A stretch of DNA of 50,367 bases from UMGS1663 sp963558185. Its GTDB lineage: Bacteria; Bacillota; Clostridia; TANB77; CAG-508. This document shows, piece by piece, positions 1 to 9,344 of the stretch. Within the stretch, counting starts at the first letter, position 1. Every line of letters starts with the position of its first letter. The notes beneath the pieces are model-generated. The model was not told where the DNA came from, ran no database searches, and saw nothing but the letters and a program-made list of their open reading frames with translations. A program made the translations under genes and the position numbers. The stretch spans positions 1 through 50,367 of the forward strand of contig CAUWFE010000011.1 of the NCBI GenBank assembly GCA_963558185.1, in the 5' to 3' direction.

Positions 1-65
1 ATAGATTTAAGGTTTATGGGTAACCTTTTAAAAACCTAAATATATTATACAAGGATTAAAATATA
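1..65 (+). other. mutS2 upstream region with a weak hairpin
   Basis: No gene is visible before mutS2. AAGGTT (9-14) can pair with AACCTT (22-27), followed by a short T run, so this may be the terminator of a gene beyond the window edge. AAGGA near 51-55 is the likely ribosome binding site for the ATG at 66. Confidence 0.25.
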
Positions 66-2426
66 ATGAAGTCAACATTAATTACTTTAGAATTTAATAA
101 AATTATAGATATATTAGAAAATTATGCTGTTACATATCTTGGCAAAAATAAAGTACATGCTCTTGAGCCTTCTTATGATAAAGAAAATGTTATGCATATG
201 CTTGAAGAAACTAATCAAGCTTTTTTATTATTGTATAGGAAAGGAGCTCCCCCACTTTATGATATTGAAAACATAACTATTTCCTTAAAAGCTTTAAAGA
301 GTCACTCTTCCCTTACTGCAAAAGCTTTATTAAACATTGGAAATATACTCCGCAATGCTAGAGAATTAAAAGAATTTTTTTACAATGATGAATCAATTGA
401 TTTAAGTGAATTTAATTTACTTAAAAATTACTTTGATAATTTATATAATAATAAAAATGTTGAAAATATTATTTTTACAAGCATTTTAGATGAAAACACT
501 ATTTCTGATAATGCTTCTAAAACATTAGCTAATTTACGTAAGAATCGTAGAAATTTAGAAAGTGGAATTAAAGATTCTTTAAATAAAACTCTACATAGTT
601 ATAGTAAATATATAATGGAACCAATTATTACAATTCGTAATGAAAGATATGTGATACCTGTAAAAGAAGCTTATCGTAATGAAGTAAAAGGATTTATCCA
701 TGATGTTTCTTCTAGTGGTTCTACTGTATTTATTGAACCAATTGGCGTTTTTGAGTTAAATAATAAAATTAATGATTTAAAATTACAAGAAAATTTAGAA
801 ATTGAAAGAATTTTGCAAAATATTTCTTCAATGCTATTTCCATATGTTGATGAATTAGAAAAAGATTTGTCTTTAATCCAGCATATTGACTTTATTTTTG
901 CAAAGGCAAAATATTCAAAAGATATTGATGGAATTTTCCCTAATTTAAATGATAATAAAGAAATTAAATTATATGGAGCAAGGCATCCTTTAATTTCTAA
1001 AGAAAGTGTAGTTCCTGTTGATATTATTGTAGGAAATTCCTATTCTTCTCTAGTTATTACAGGACCTAATACTGGTGGAAAAACAGTAACACTAAAAACT
1101 ATCGGTTTACTAACACTTATGGCTTGCTCTGGTCTCGCTATTCCCGCAAAAGAAAATTCTTCTGTTTATGTATTTGACCAGATATTTGCAGATATTGGAG
1201 ATGAACAAAGTATTGCAGAATCTTTAAGTACCTTTTCTTCTCATATGACAAATATTATTTATATTATTAATAATTGTAATAAAAACAGTTTAATTTTATT
1301 AGATGAATTAGGTTCAGGAACAGATCCATTAGAGGGTTCTAGTTTAGCAATTAGTATACTAGAATATTTGCATAATTTAAGATGTATTAGTATTTCTACC
1401 ACACATTATGAAGAAGTTAAGCAATACGCTTTAGTAACTGATGGTTTTGAAAATGCAAGTTCTGAATTTGATATTGAAAATTTAAAGCCAACTTATCGTT
1501 TATTAATTGGTATTCCTGGAAAAAGTAATGCTTTTGCTATTAGTAAACGTTTAGGATTACCTCAAAATATTTTAGACAGAGCAAAAGAATGCATGAATCA
1601 AGATTCTATTGATTTTGAAGATTTATTAAAAAATATTTATGATGATAAATTAAAAATTGAAAAAGAAAAAGATGAAATTGAAAAAAATCTTAATCAAATT
1701 GCTCTTTTACGTAAATCTTTGGAAAAAGAAAAAAATAATATTACTATTAGCCAAAATTCTAATATTGAAAAAGCTAAAATGCAAGCTCGAGATATCTTAT
1801 TAGAAGCTAAAGAAAAAGCTCAAATATTACTTAAAGATTTAAATACCGCCTCTTCTAATGCAGATACTAAAAAAGCTAATTCTATTTATGAAGAGCTTAA
1901 TCGTTCTTTAAAAAAATTATATGAAGTTGAAAATACTAAACCAGTAGCAAATTCTTTTTCAAAAGATATGTTACATGTTGGAGATAATTTACAATTACGT
2001 GGTTTTACATCTCCTGCTACTATAATTTCATTGTCTGGAAAGAAAAATGTTTTACAAGTGCAAATTGGTAGTATGAAAATGCAAACAACATTAGATGCAA
2101 TTGAAAAAATACTTCCAAAATTTTCTACCTCTAATAATAATTCTAACATTTCTCATACTTCTATTAAAAAATCAAAGCAAATTAGTCCAGAGTTAAATGT
2201 TATTGGTACAAATGTTGAAGAAGCTTGTTTCTTGATTGATAAATATTTAGATGACTGTTTTATTGCAAGACTTGAAAGTGTACGTATTGTACATGGAAAA
2301 GGTACTGGGAAACTTCGTGAAGGAATACATAAATACTTACACAAAAATCCACATGTTAAAAGTTTCCGTTTAGGTACTTTTGGTGAAGGTGAAATGGGTG
2401 TAACAGTGGTTACTCTTAAATATTAA
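66..2426 (+). CDS. mutS2: Endonuclease MutS2
   Basis: MutS2 is a MutS-family ATPase and nuclease. It has been linked to suppression of homologous recombination and to rescue of collided ribosomes. The 786-residue length is normal for the family. An N-terminal core and clamp region precedes Walker A (GPNTGGKT, about residues 333-340). The DEQSIAESLSTFSSHM signature follows near 379 and Walker B (LLDELGSGTDP) near 410-420. A long charged coiled coil spans about 520-620. The C-terminal Smr nuclease domain carries HGKGTGKLREG near 743-753. The DNA-mismatch-binding domain of true MutS is absent, as expected. AAGGA lies about 9 bases before the ATG. The gene stands alone and is followed by a repeat element. 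Confidence 0.96.
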   Translation: MKSTLITLEFNKIIDILENYAVTYLGKNKVHALEPSYDKENVMHMLEETNQAFLLLYRKGAPPLYDIENITISLKALKSHSSLTAKALLNIGNILRNARELKEFFYNDESIDLSEFNLLKNYFDNLYNNKNVENIIFTSILDENTISDNASKTLANLRKNRRNLESGIKDSLNKTLHSYSKYIMEPIITIRNERYVIPVKEAYRNEVKGFIHDVSSSGSTVFIEPIGVFELNNKINDLKLQENLEIERILQNISSMLFPYVDELEKDLSLIQHIDFIFAKAKYSKDIDGIFPNLNDNKEIKLYGARHPLISKESVVPVDIIVGNSYSSLVITGPNTGGKTVTLKTIGLLTLMACSGLAIPAKENSSVYVFDQIFADIGDEQSIAESLSTFSSHMTNIIYIINNCNKNSLILLDELGSGTDPLEGSSLAISILEYLHNLRCISISTTHYEEVKQYALVTDGFENASSEFDIENLKPTYRLLIGIPGKSNAFAISKRLGLPQNILDRAKECMNQDSIDFEDLLKNIYDDKLKIEKEKDEIEKNLNQIALLRKSLEKEKNNITISQNSNIEKAKMQARDILLEAKEKAQILLKDLNTASSNADTKKANSIYEELNRSLKKLYEVENTKPVANSFSKDMLHVGDNLQLRGFTSPATIISLSGKKNVLQVQIGSMKMQTTLDAIEKILPKFSTSNNNSNISHTSIKKSKQISPELNVIGTNVEEACFLIDKYLDDCFIARLESVRIVHGKGTGKLREGIHKYLHKNPHVKSFRLGTFGEGEMGVTVVTLKY

Positions 2427-2444
2427 AAACACTTACATGATAGT

Positions 2445-2572
2445 GGCTATTTATATAAATAACTAATAGATAATGTTTTTGCAAATTAATACAAGAAATA
2501 GCCTGAAATATATGTTTTTCATTACATTCCTAGCAAACATGATAAAAAAACATTAAATAGTAGCTATAAATA
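2445..2572 (-). repeat. Inverted-repeat element, deletion derivative (copy A)
   Basis: This is a degenerate copy of the short element family also found at 15364, 16866, 20432 and 37278. It shares the arm ACAAGAAATAGCCTGAAATA and the segment TTTTTCATTACATTCC with the copy at 20432 (reverse complement). It ends in CATTAAATAGTAGC, matching that copy's terminal repeat. The second hairpin arm is missing, as if lost between the two CATTC sequences of an intact copy. The outer boundaries are approximate. Confidence 0.6.
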
Positions 2573-2593
2573 ATATAAAGGAATAAAATGTCG

Positions 2594-2663
2594 AAATGTC
2601 ACGGAATATAATTATAAAATATCACGGGTTAAAATTGACAAATATCACGGTTTGTTATAAAAT
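2594..2663 (+). promoter_or_regulatory. Promoter with three 23-bp-spaced repeats
   Basis: TTGACA (2635-2640) and TAAAAT (2658-2663) are 17 bases apart and form a good sigma-A-type promoter for the ATPase gene. The 11-mer AAATRTCACGG occurs at 2594, 2617 and 2640, an exact 23-bp period. The third copy fills the promoter spacer. The arrangement looks like an operator array on one face of the helix. The binding protein is unknown. Confidence 0.55.
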
Positions 2664-2701
2664 GAATATATAAACCAATATAATTTACGAGGTGATTATA
2701 T

Positions 2702-3982
2702 ATGAAAATAGAAAATTATAAAAATAGAATTGCAGACAAAAAAATAGAACATTATTTAAAATTATTTGGGGCAATTAGTATAGAAGGACCAAAATATTGT
2801 GGAAAAACGTGGGCTGGTCGCTACCATTCCAATAGTGAGATTCTTTTACATAAAACAACAGGAGAAACATCTAACAATATAGAACTTGCTAAAATATCCC
2901 CTTCAATCATTTTGGAGGGTGCAAAACCACGACTAATTGATGAATGGCAAGAATCAACAAATTTATGGGACGAAATTAGAATTGACGTAGATAAAACAGG
3001 GTTAAAAGGTCAATATATCTTAACTGGTTCATCTACACCAAATCGAAAAGGAATTGCACATAGTGGAGCTGGTAGATATGGAAAAATACAATTAAGAACA
3101 ATGAGTTTATATGAATCTGGGGACTCTACAGGAGATATATCATTAGAAAAACTATGTAATAGTGAATTTAAAGCAAAATCAACTGGAGAAGTAGATTTAA
3201 GAAATTTAGCTAGATTAATAATTCGAGGTGGATGGCCTGCAAACTTAGATTATTCAGCTAAAGATGCTAGTGAAGCAATAGAAGAGTATATAAACTTAAT
3301 AATAGATGATGATTTAAATCGATTAGATGGCATAAATAGGGATAAGCATAAAGTTAAATTATTATTAAAATCATTAGCAAGAAATGAAAGTACAACAGTA
3401 TCAAATATGACTTTAAAAAAGGATATAAATGCTATAGATAATGAAGATATTGATATAGATACATTAGCAACATACTTAGATGCATTAGATAGGCTATTTT
3501 TATTAGACAATGATGAGCCCTTTTCAACCAATATACGTTCATCAGTCCGAGTAAAACAAGCAGAAAAAAGACATTTTGCAGATCCTTCGATAGCGTGTTC
3601 AATATTAAATATAAGAGAAGAAAATAAACTTATAAATGACTTAAATACTTTTGGATTTTTATTTGAGGCTTTGGTAGAAAGAGATTTAAAAATATATGCG
3701 GATAGTTTTAATGCGAAATGTTATCATTATCAAGATTATCAGGATAAAGAAATTGATAGTGTTATAGAATTAGAAGACGGTAATTGGTGTGCATTTGAAA
3801 TAAAACTTGGAGCACATCAAATAGAAAAAGCTGCAAATGATTTGTTAAATTTAAAGAAACAAATTGAGAGAGAAAATGGAAAAGTACCATCAGTTCTTTG
3901 CGTTATTTGTGGATTAACAAATGCAGCATATCAAAGACCAGATGGAGTTTATGTAGTACCAATTACAGCATTAAAAAATTAA
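2702..3982 (+). CDS. AAA-type ATPase with DUF4143 domain
   Basis: The 426-residue protein resembles the AAA/DUF4143 ATPase family, whose function is mostly unknown and which is patchily distributed in bacteria and archaea. Walker A (GPKYCGKT) is at residues 29-36. A Walker B-like RLIDEW has D80 and E81, and LTGSS near 108 fits sensor 1. The C-terminal part (about 210-426) ends in a PD-(D/E)XK-like pattern, KEIDSVIEL followed by AFEIKLG near 345-372, which suggests a nuclease-fold domain. GAGGTG lies before the ATG. It is a single-gene unit with its own repeat-bearing promoter and a bidirectional terminator behind it, typical of a transferred accessory gene. Confidence 0.85.
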   Translation: MKIENYKNRIADKKIEHYLKLFGAISIEGPKYCGKTWAGRYHSNSEILLHKTTGETSNNIELAKISPSIILEGAKPRLIDEWQESTNLWDEIRIDVDKTGLKGQYILTGSSTPNRKGIAHSGAGRYGKIQLRTMSLYESGDSTGDISLEKLCNSEFKAKSTGEVDLRNLARLIIRGGWPANLDYSAKDASEAIEEYINLIIDDDLNRLDGINRDKHKVKLLLKSLARNESTTVSNMTLKKDINAIDNEDIDIDTLATYLDALDRLFLLDNDEPFSTNIRSSVRVKQAEKRHFADPSIACSILNIREENKLINDLNTFGFLFEALVERDLKIYADSFNAKCYHYQDYQDKEIDSVIELEDGNWCAFEIKLGAHQIEKAANDLLNLKKQIERENGKVPSVLCVICGLTNAAYQRPDGVYVVPITALKN

Positions 3983-3999
3983 TAATTTTGAAAAAATAA

Positions 4000-4025
4000 T
4001 GCCACAATTTTAATTAATTGTGGCA
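4000..4025. terminator. Bidirectional terminator
   Basis: TGCCACAATT pairs with AATTGTGGCA between two convergent genes. Read on the minus strand the hairpin is followed by a T-rich run, so it should end the cyclophilin operon as well as the ATPase gene. Confidence 0.75.
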
Positions 4026-4038
4026 ATTGTATTTATAA

Positions 4039-4824
4039 TTACATTCCATATCCATAATTTTGCATCAACCAAGTTGTATAATCAAATGGTTCCATTGTTT
4101 CTGGCATTCCATAGTCTACTCCATAAGTTTCCACTGTAATATCTTCAATTACAGGTGGATTTTTAGGTTTATCTAATCCTTCACTTGCATTTTCTGCATT
4201 TTCATCTCTTGTTACTACCTCTAAATTAGCAATACTATCTACAATGTCCATTCCCTCTATTACTTTTCCAAACCCTGCATATAAACCATTCATATTATCT
4301 TGTTGATCTGCATGCATAATAAAGAATTGAGAACTTGCTGAATTATATCCTTCACTTGCTAAAGACTGACTAATTGAAGAATAATCTGCTCTTGCCATTC
4401 CTATAGTTCCTCTTTCAAATTTTATTTTATTTTTTGTATATCCATTTGCTAAAAATTCACCTTTAATAGTATATTTTTCATCTGCTCCATTATCTTGTAT
4501 ATCTTTTAAAGAAGAACCAGATGTTGCATTCATTTCTCCACCTTGAATCATGAAATCTGGAATTGTTCTAAAAAATGTTTTGTTTTTATAGTAACCTCTA
4601 TTTGCTAATCTAATAAAGTTAGTTACTGTATTTGGTGCTTGGTTTGGATATAGTTCTACCTTAATTGTTCCATAATCTTTAATTACAATAGATGCTACTG
4701 GATTTTGAATATTTCTTGTAAATTTATTATATAGTCCGTATCCTACTGCAATAATTCCTGCTATTGCTAATATAATTAATAAAATATATAAAAATGTCAT
4801 AAAATTTTGTTTTTTGTTATTCAT
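4039..4824 (-). CDS. Membrane-anchored cyclophilin-type peptidyl-prolyl isomerase
   Basis: The protein catalyses cis-trans isomerisation of X-Pro bonds and probably acts in folding outside the membrane. A single hydrophobic segment (about residues 8-32) is followed by a cyclophilin domain (about 43-235). The domain contains FFRTIPDFMIQGG with catalytic-type R86 and Q94, then GTIGMAR and SSQFFIMHAD. No lipobox cysteine is present, so the N-terminus is a membrane anchor rather than a lipoprotein signal. The last 40 residues are a Pro/acidic tail. AAAAGGAG precedes the ATG. It lies 19 bp downstream of disA and is probably the last gene of the radA-disA transcript. Confidence 0.92.
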   Translation of the reverse strand: MNNKKQNFMTFLYILLIILAIAGIIAVGYGLYNKFTRNIQNPVASIVIKDYGTIKVELYPNQAPNTVTNFIRLANRGYYKNKTFFRTIPDFMIQGGEMNATSGSSLKDIQDNGADEKYTIKGEFLANGYTKNKIKFERGTIGMARADYSSISQSLASEGYNSASSQFFIMHADQQDNMNGLYAGFGKVIEGMDIVDSIANLEVVTRDENAENASEGLDKPKNPPVIEDITVETYGVDYGMPETMEPFDYTTWLMQNYGYGM

Positions 4825-4843
4825 TATTTTTTACTCCTTTTTG

Positions 4844-5920
4844 TTATAAATATAAATTATCAAATATAAATTGTTCTTGCATTCTTTTTAGTGATTGTTT
4901 TATCGTTTTTGCTCTTATCTCTCCTATACCTTCTACATCATCTAATGCTGGTATATCTGCTGCCAAAATATGTTGAAAAGATTTAAATGATTTTACTAAA
5001 TTATCTACTATATTAGATGGCATTCGTGGTATTTTGCTTAATACTCTATAGCCCCTTGTAAATACTGCTACTTCATCATAATTATCAAAAGCTTCATATC
5101 CTAGCAAATTTGCAATGTTTTGTTCCTTCATTAAGTCTTCTCTTGGAAGGTTTCTAATTTGTTCTAATACTTTATCTGATGTTCTCTTTTTACCTGGTGC
5201 AATATAGTCTTTAATAATTAATAATTCTTCTTTTTCTAGTCCACCTACTAATTCGTCTAATTGCATTTCAATTAAACGTCCTTCTATTCCAAGTTCATAA
5301 ATTTCTTTTTGTATTTCTTCTACAATTTTCATTACTAATTCAGCGCGTTCTATTGCATTTACTACATTTTGAAGTGTTACTATATCATTAAATTCATATT
5401 CATTTAATAAACTTAATTTATTATCAAAAACTTTTTTATATTTTTCTACTGTTTGTAATGCTTGATTTGCTTCTGTTAATACTTTACTTGTATCTTGTAA
5501 TACATATCTAGCATATCCTTTAAATATTGTTATTATATTTCTTCTTTGTGAAATACTTATTACTAATTCCCCAGTTTGTTTAGCAGTACGTTCTGCTGTT
5601 CTATGTCTTGTTCCAGTTTCTGAAGTTTGAACTTCTGATGATGGAATTAATTGAGCATTTGCATATAAAATTTTCTTTAAGTCACTACTTAAAATAATTG
5701 CTCCATCCATTTTAGCTAGTTCATATAGCCTTGACGGGCTATAATCAATATCTAAACTAAAGCCACCATCTACTATATCTAACACCTCTTTACTGTCTCC
5801 TATAACAATTAACCCTCCTGTTTTAGCTTTTAGTATGTTATCTAGTCCTTCTCGTATTGGTGTTCCTGGTGAAATACATTTTAAAACATCTATAATTGAA
5901 TTATCTTTACTAAGTGCCAC
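4844..5920 (-). CDS. disA: DNA integrity scanning protein, diadenylate cyclase DisA
   Basis: DisA condenses two ATP into cyclic di-AMP and scans DNA for branched structures. The N-terminal DAC domain has both signature motifs, DGA (about residues 72-74) and RHR (about 105-107). A helical linker follows, then a C-terminal helix-hairpin-helix domain (LDDVEGIGEIRAKTIKQ). I place the start at the GTG at 5920. The upstream in-frame ATG at 5929 directly abuts AGGAG with no spacing, whereas the GTG has AGGAG nine bases before it. It sits 21 bp downstream of radA, the usual radA-disA pairing of Firmicutes. Confidence 0.95.
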   Translation of the reverse strand: MALSKDNSIIDVLKCISPGTPIREGLDNILKAKTGGLIVIGDSKEVLDIVDGGFSLDIDYSPSRLYELAKMDGAIILSSDLKKILYANAQLIPSSEVQTSETGTRHRTAERTAKQTGELVISISQRRNIITIFKGYARYVLQDTSKVLTEANQALQTVEKYKKVFDNKLSLLNEYEFNDIVTLQNVVNAIERAELVMKIVEEIQKEIYELGIEGRLIEMQLDELVGGLEKEELLIIKDYIAPGKKRTSDKVLEQIRNLPREDLMKEQNIANLLGYEAFDNYDEVAVFTRGYRVLSKIPRMPSNIVDNLVKSFKSFQHILAADIPALDDVEGIGEIRAKTIKQSLKRMQEQFIFDNLYL

Positions 5921-5941
5921 GTGTTTCATCTCCTATACGAA

Positions 5942-7300
5942 TTATTTTAATAATTTCATAACTTCCCCAATATTTCTGACTCCTATTATATCTAATTTAA
6001 ATGTATCTTTCAATAGTTTTTTGTTATTTTCTGGAATAATACATTGTTTGAATCCTAATTTTTCTACTTCTTTTAATCTTTTTTCTATTAAATTAACTGC
6101 TCTTATTTCTCCGGTTAAGCCAACCTCTCCTATTGCTACTAAATCTTTTGGTATTGGAATATTTTTATAACTTGAAGCAACTGCTAGTATAATTCCTAAA
6201 TCTACTGCTGGTTCTATTAGTTTAATTCCACTAACTACATTTAAATATACATCTTGTCTACCTAATGGCAAATATGCTTTTTTTTCTAATACTGCCATTA
6301 ATACTGTTAATCTATTATAATCAAGTCCATTACCTGTTCTTCGTGGCAGGCTACATATTGTTTCTGTAGTTAATGCTTGTAATTCTATAAGTAATGGTCT
6401 TGTACCTTCAATACTTGCAACTATTACTGAACCTGATGGATTATCTTGTCTTTCTGAAATAAGTATTGAAGATGGATTTGCAATTTCTACCATTCCTTCT
6501 CCTTGCATTTCAAACATACCTACTTCATTAGTAGAACCAAATCTATTTTTTACACTTCTTAATACTCTATATGAAAAATATCTTTCTCCTTCTAAGTATA
6601 AAACCGTATCTACCATATGCTCTAAAACTCTTGGACCTGCTATATTTCCTTCTTTTGTAACATGCCCTATTATTATTGTAGTTATTGCTTTTTCTTTGCA
6701 AATTTTCATAATTCTTGCAGTAATTTCTCTTACTTGGCTTACTGTTCCTGCACTTGAAGTTATTTCTTCACTATACATTGTTTGTATAGAATCTATAATT
6801 ACTAATTTTGGATTTATTTCTGCAATTTGACTTGCTATATTGTCTATATTTGTTTCTCCTAAAAATAAAATATCGTCATTATTTATTTTTAATCTATCTG
6901 CTCTTAACTTTATCTGTTCTGCTGACTCTTCCCCTGAAACATATAGAACTTTTCCTTCTCCTTTAATTTTATCACATATTTGAAGAATTAATGTAGATTT
7001 TCCTATTCCTGGTTCTCCTCCTAGTAAAACTAATGAACCTTTTACTAGTCCTCCTCCTAAAACTCTATCTAGTTCTTCAATACCTGTTTTAGTTCTTACT
7101 TCTTCTCTTCCTTCTACATGATTTAATTGTGTTGGTTTTGTTACTTTTGCTTTAGCTGTTTTTCCAAAAGCATCTACTTCTTTTGTTACTTTTTCTTCAT
7201 AAAATGTATTCCATTCGTTGCAAGCTGGGCATTTACCTAGCCATTTTGCTGATTCATATCCACAACTGCTACACACAAATACAGTTTTTGCTTTTGCCAA
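5942..7300 (-). CDS. radA: DNA repair protein RadA
   Basis: RadA is a RecA-like ATPase that promotes branch migration during recombinational repair. The N-terminal zinc finger has C10, C13, C24 and C27. Walker A (GEPGIGKS) is at about 95-102, and the RadA-specific KNRFG motif is near 250. A Lon-protease-like C-terminal domain follows (about 280-452). The 452-residue length is normal. The start codon is TTG at 7300, supported by GGGAGGAAAAGAA just upstream. It is the first gene of a likely radA-disA-cyclophilin operon. Confidence 0.96.
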   Translation of the reverse strand: MAKAKTVFVCSSCGYESAKWLGKCPACNEWNTFYEEKVTKEVDAFGKTAKAKVTKPTQLNHVEGREEVRTKTGIEELDRVLGGGLVKGSLVLLGGEPGIGKSTLILQICDKIKGEGKVLYVSGEESAEQIKLRADRLKINNDDILFLGETNIDNIASQIAEINPKLVIIDSIQTMYSEEITSSAGTVSQVREITARIMKICKEKAITTIIIGHVTKEGNIAGPRVLEHMVDTVLYLEGERYFSYRVLRSVKNRFGSTNEVGMFEMQGEGMVEIANPSSILISERQDNPSGSVIVASIEGTRPLLIELQALTTETICSLPRRTGNGLDYNRLTVLMAVLEKKAYLPLGRQDVYLNVVSGIKLIEPAVDLGIILAVASSYKNIPIPKDLVAIGEVGLTGEIRAVNLIEKRLKEVEKLGFKQCIIPENNKKLLKDTFKLDIIGVRNIGEVMKLLK

Positions 7301-7317
7301 TTCTTTTCCTCCCTTTC

Positions 7318-9261
7318 TTAAAAATGTCCAAATTTGAAGAATGAATATATACTAATTACAATTACATACATAGCATGTGACCAAGCAAGCCCAATAACCC
7401 ACTTTGATTCCATAGTTTCATTGTCTACTTGTTCTGCCAAAAATCCTTGTTTTGTTGATGTTTGATTTACAAATTCAATAATTTTTTTTGTTTCTTCTAA
7501 ATTACCTAATATTAAATAATATATTGCCATCCATAATGTAGCTATTGGCCAAGGATTATTTCCTCCTAAATAACTATCATTTTCAAATCTTAAATATCCA
7601 CCTGTATATGTTCTTAATGTTAAATTTATTCTATCTATTGTATTTCTTACTTGTTTATCATCCATTTTAAACATTTTAAATGGGGTAATCGCTCCTAATA
7701 CACTAATATCACTTATATTATCTTTATTACTTCTTTTTAATGCTTGTGTATCTTTATCTACTAAATTCTCTATACAATATTTTTTTACTCTTTCTGTATA
7801 TTGTTTTAGATTTAATATTTCATTTTCATATTCATTATCTTGTTGCAACTGTGCATATATTTTTCCCATTGCCTTAAATGCTGAATAAATTGTAGCTAGT
7901 GAATATAAATGTATCCCTTGGTGCATTTCCCATAAGTCATAACTTTCTACATTTTCAAAAATATCTTTATTTTCAGTTTTTTCTTCTTTTTCTATGTAGT
8001 TTATATATCTTTTCAAAAATTCTACAGCCCTTTTACACATATCATATGTATCTATTAAAAACTTCTTACTTTTTATAACTTTATAATGTTCATATACACC
8101 ATATACAATACTTGCTGTTTCATCTATTTGATATCCCCAACATGGTGCTAATCTTTCATCTGTATAAAATCTTTGCTCCCACATTCCATTTTTACTTTGT
8201 GTATTTTTCGCAAATTCTGTATAAAATTTTGTTGTTTCTTCATGCATCATTAATAAATCTAAAGCTCTTGCAGTAAATACACCATCTCTAGGCCAACAAT
8301 ATGAATATCTACCACACTTGTCCTTTTTTTCATCAACCTCTATTGCAGCTGAAATTCCTCCTGTATCATGATTCATTAATAATGGGAATAATAATATTGA
8401 ACGTTCATATATTTTTTTAGTTCTATGTAATTCTTCTTTAGAGCCTAATATTTCTAACCAGCCCTCTTCTTTTCCTGAATTAAATAATCCTATTTTATCG
8501 TGTTTTAATACATAAGTTTCCCAATATCTTTGAATTTTTAGTATTTCTTCTTCAACATTCATTTGCTTTATTTTTTCTAATTCTTTTTCCACTTTATCAA
8601 AAGTATTTTCTTTAGTACTATGCTTTATTTTTAAGAATATAGTTATTTCTTTTTCTTCTTGTGGTGCTAATTTTCCAATATGATAACTTATTGCTGTATC
8701 TCTTGACATACCTATATAATCTTTATCATATAATGTACCTTGTTTAATATCTTTATTACTGTTATTTAATCTATATCCCTCTATTGAATCTTTTGAGAAA
8801 ATTGATAAAATATAACTATGGCTATATTGCATTAAATAATCATTTTCTACTTTTGAGCCTACTACATTATTAAAGCTTGAGAATAAGTTTGAATATATTA
8901 GAAAATGTATATCTAATTCTTGTGTATTTTGATTGACAAATTTGTATTTTTTTATTAAGATATCATCTTCTATTGTTATACAATCAGTTTGTAATACTCG
9001 TAATTTAAAATATTTATTCATTATTTCTGTATTTAATATGTTAGTAGATTTTGTATAATATTGTTGATATTCATTATTAATATCTTCATGTAATGAAATA
9101 AATTGAGAATTATTAATTTTTACTCCTGTTTTAAAGCTTTCTAAAAATTGCCTATAATCTCTTGTAGGATAAAATAAACGTAATAATTCTCCTTTATTAT
9201 TAAAACTAACTAGCATACGTTCATTTCCAATTATGGTATCATTTAAATACTTATTTTCCAT
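7318..9261 (-). CDS. Glycoside hydrolase family 15 (glucoamylase-like)
   Basis: GH15 enzymes release glucose or related sugars from non-reducing ends of alpha-glucans or trehalose by inversion. The 647-residue protein has a bacterial GH15 layout. A beta-sandwich-like N-terminal region (about 1-250) is followed by an (alpha/alpha)6 barrel. The barrel contains CWPRDG (about 322-327), GYQIDETA near 370 (the family QxDE segment) and GLAWSHAMY near 630. No signal peptide is visible, so a cytoplasmic role in storage glucan or maltodextrin use is likely. The ribosome binding site is weak. Its neighbours are not sugar genes, so the substrate cannot be inferred from context. Confidence 0.88.
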   Translation of the reverse strand: MENKYLNDTIIGNERMLVSFNNKGELLRLFYPTRDYRQFLESFKTGVKINNSQFISLHEDINNEYQQYYTKSTNILNTEIMNKYFKLRVLQTDCITIEDDILIKKYKFVNQNTQELDIHFLIYSNLFSSFNNVVGSKVENDYLMQYSHSYILSIFSKDSIEGYRLNNSNKDIKQGTLYDKDYIGMSRDTAISYHIGKLAPQEEKEITIFLKIKHSTKENTFDKVEKELEKIKQMNVEEEILKIQRYWETYVLKHDKIGLFNSGKEEGWLEILGSKEELHRTKKIYERSILLFPLLMNHDTGGISAAIEVDEKKDKCGRYSYCWPRDGVFTARALDLLMMHEETTKFYTEFAKNTQSKNGMWEQRFYTDERLAPCWGYQIDETASIVYGVYEHYKVIKSKKFLIDTYDMCKRAVEFLKRYINYIEKEEKTENKDIFENVESYDLWEMHQGIHLYSLATIYSAFKAMGKIYAQLQQDNEYENEILNLKQYTERVKKYCIENLVDKDTQALKRSNKDNISDISVLGAITPFKMFKMDDKQVRNTIDRINLTLRTYTGGYLRFENDSYLGGNNPWPIATLWMAIYYLILGNLEETKKIIEFVNQTSTKQGFLAEQVDNETMESKWVIGLAWSHAMYVIVISIYSFFKFGHF

Positions 9262-9344
9262 ATGTTTTAGCTATAAGAAAAGCCTTTTCTTTTGATTTAT
9301 ATACTTAATTGTAATTAATATTTTTTAGCTGTTCTTATCCTTTC

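Noticed and set aside
1103..1105. CGG triplet in mutS2 and many similar triplets in other genes
   Set aside because: These are out of frame (for example ATC GGT), so they do not count as CGG codons and do not contradict the frameshift idea.
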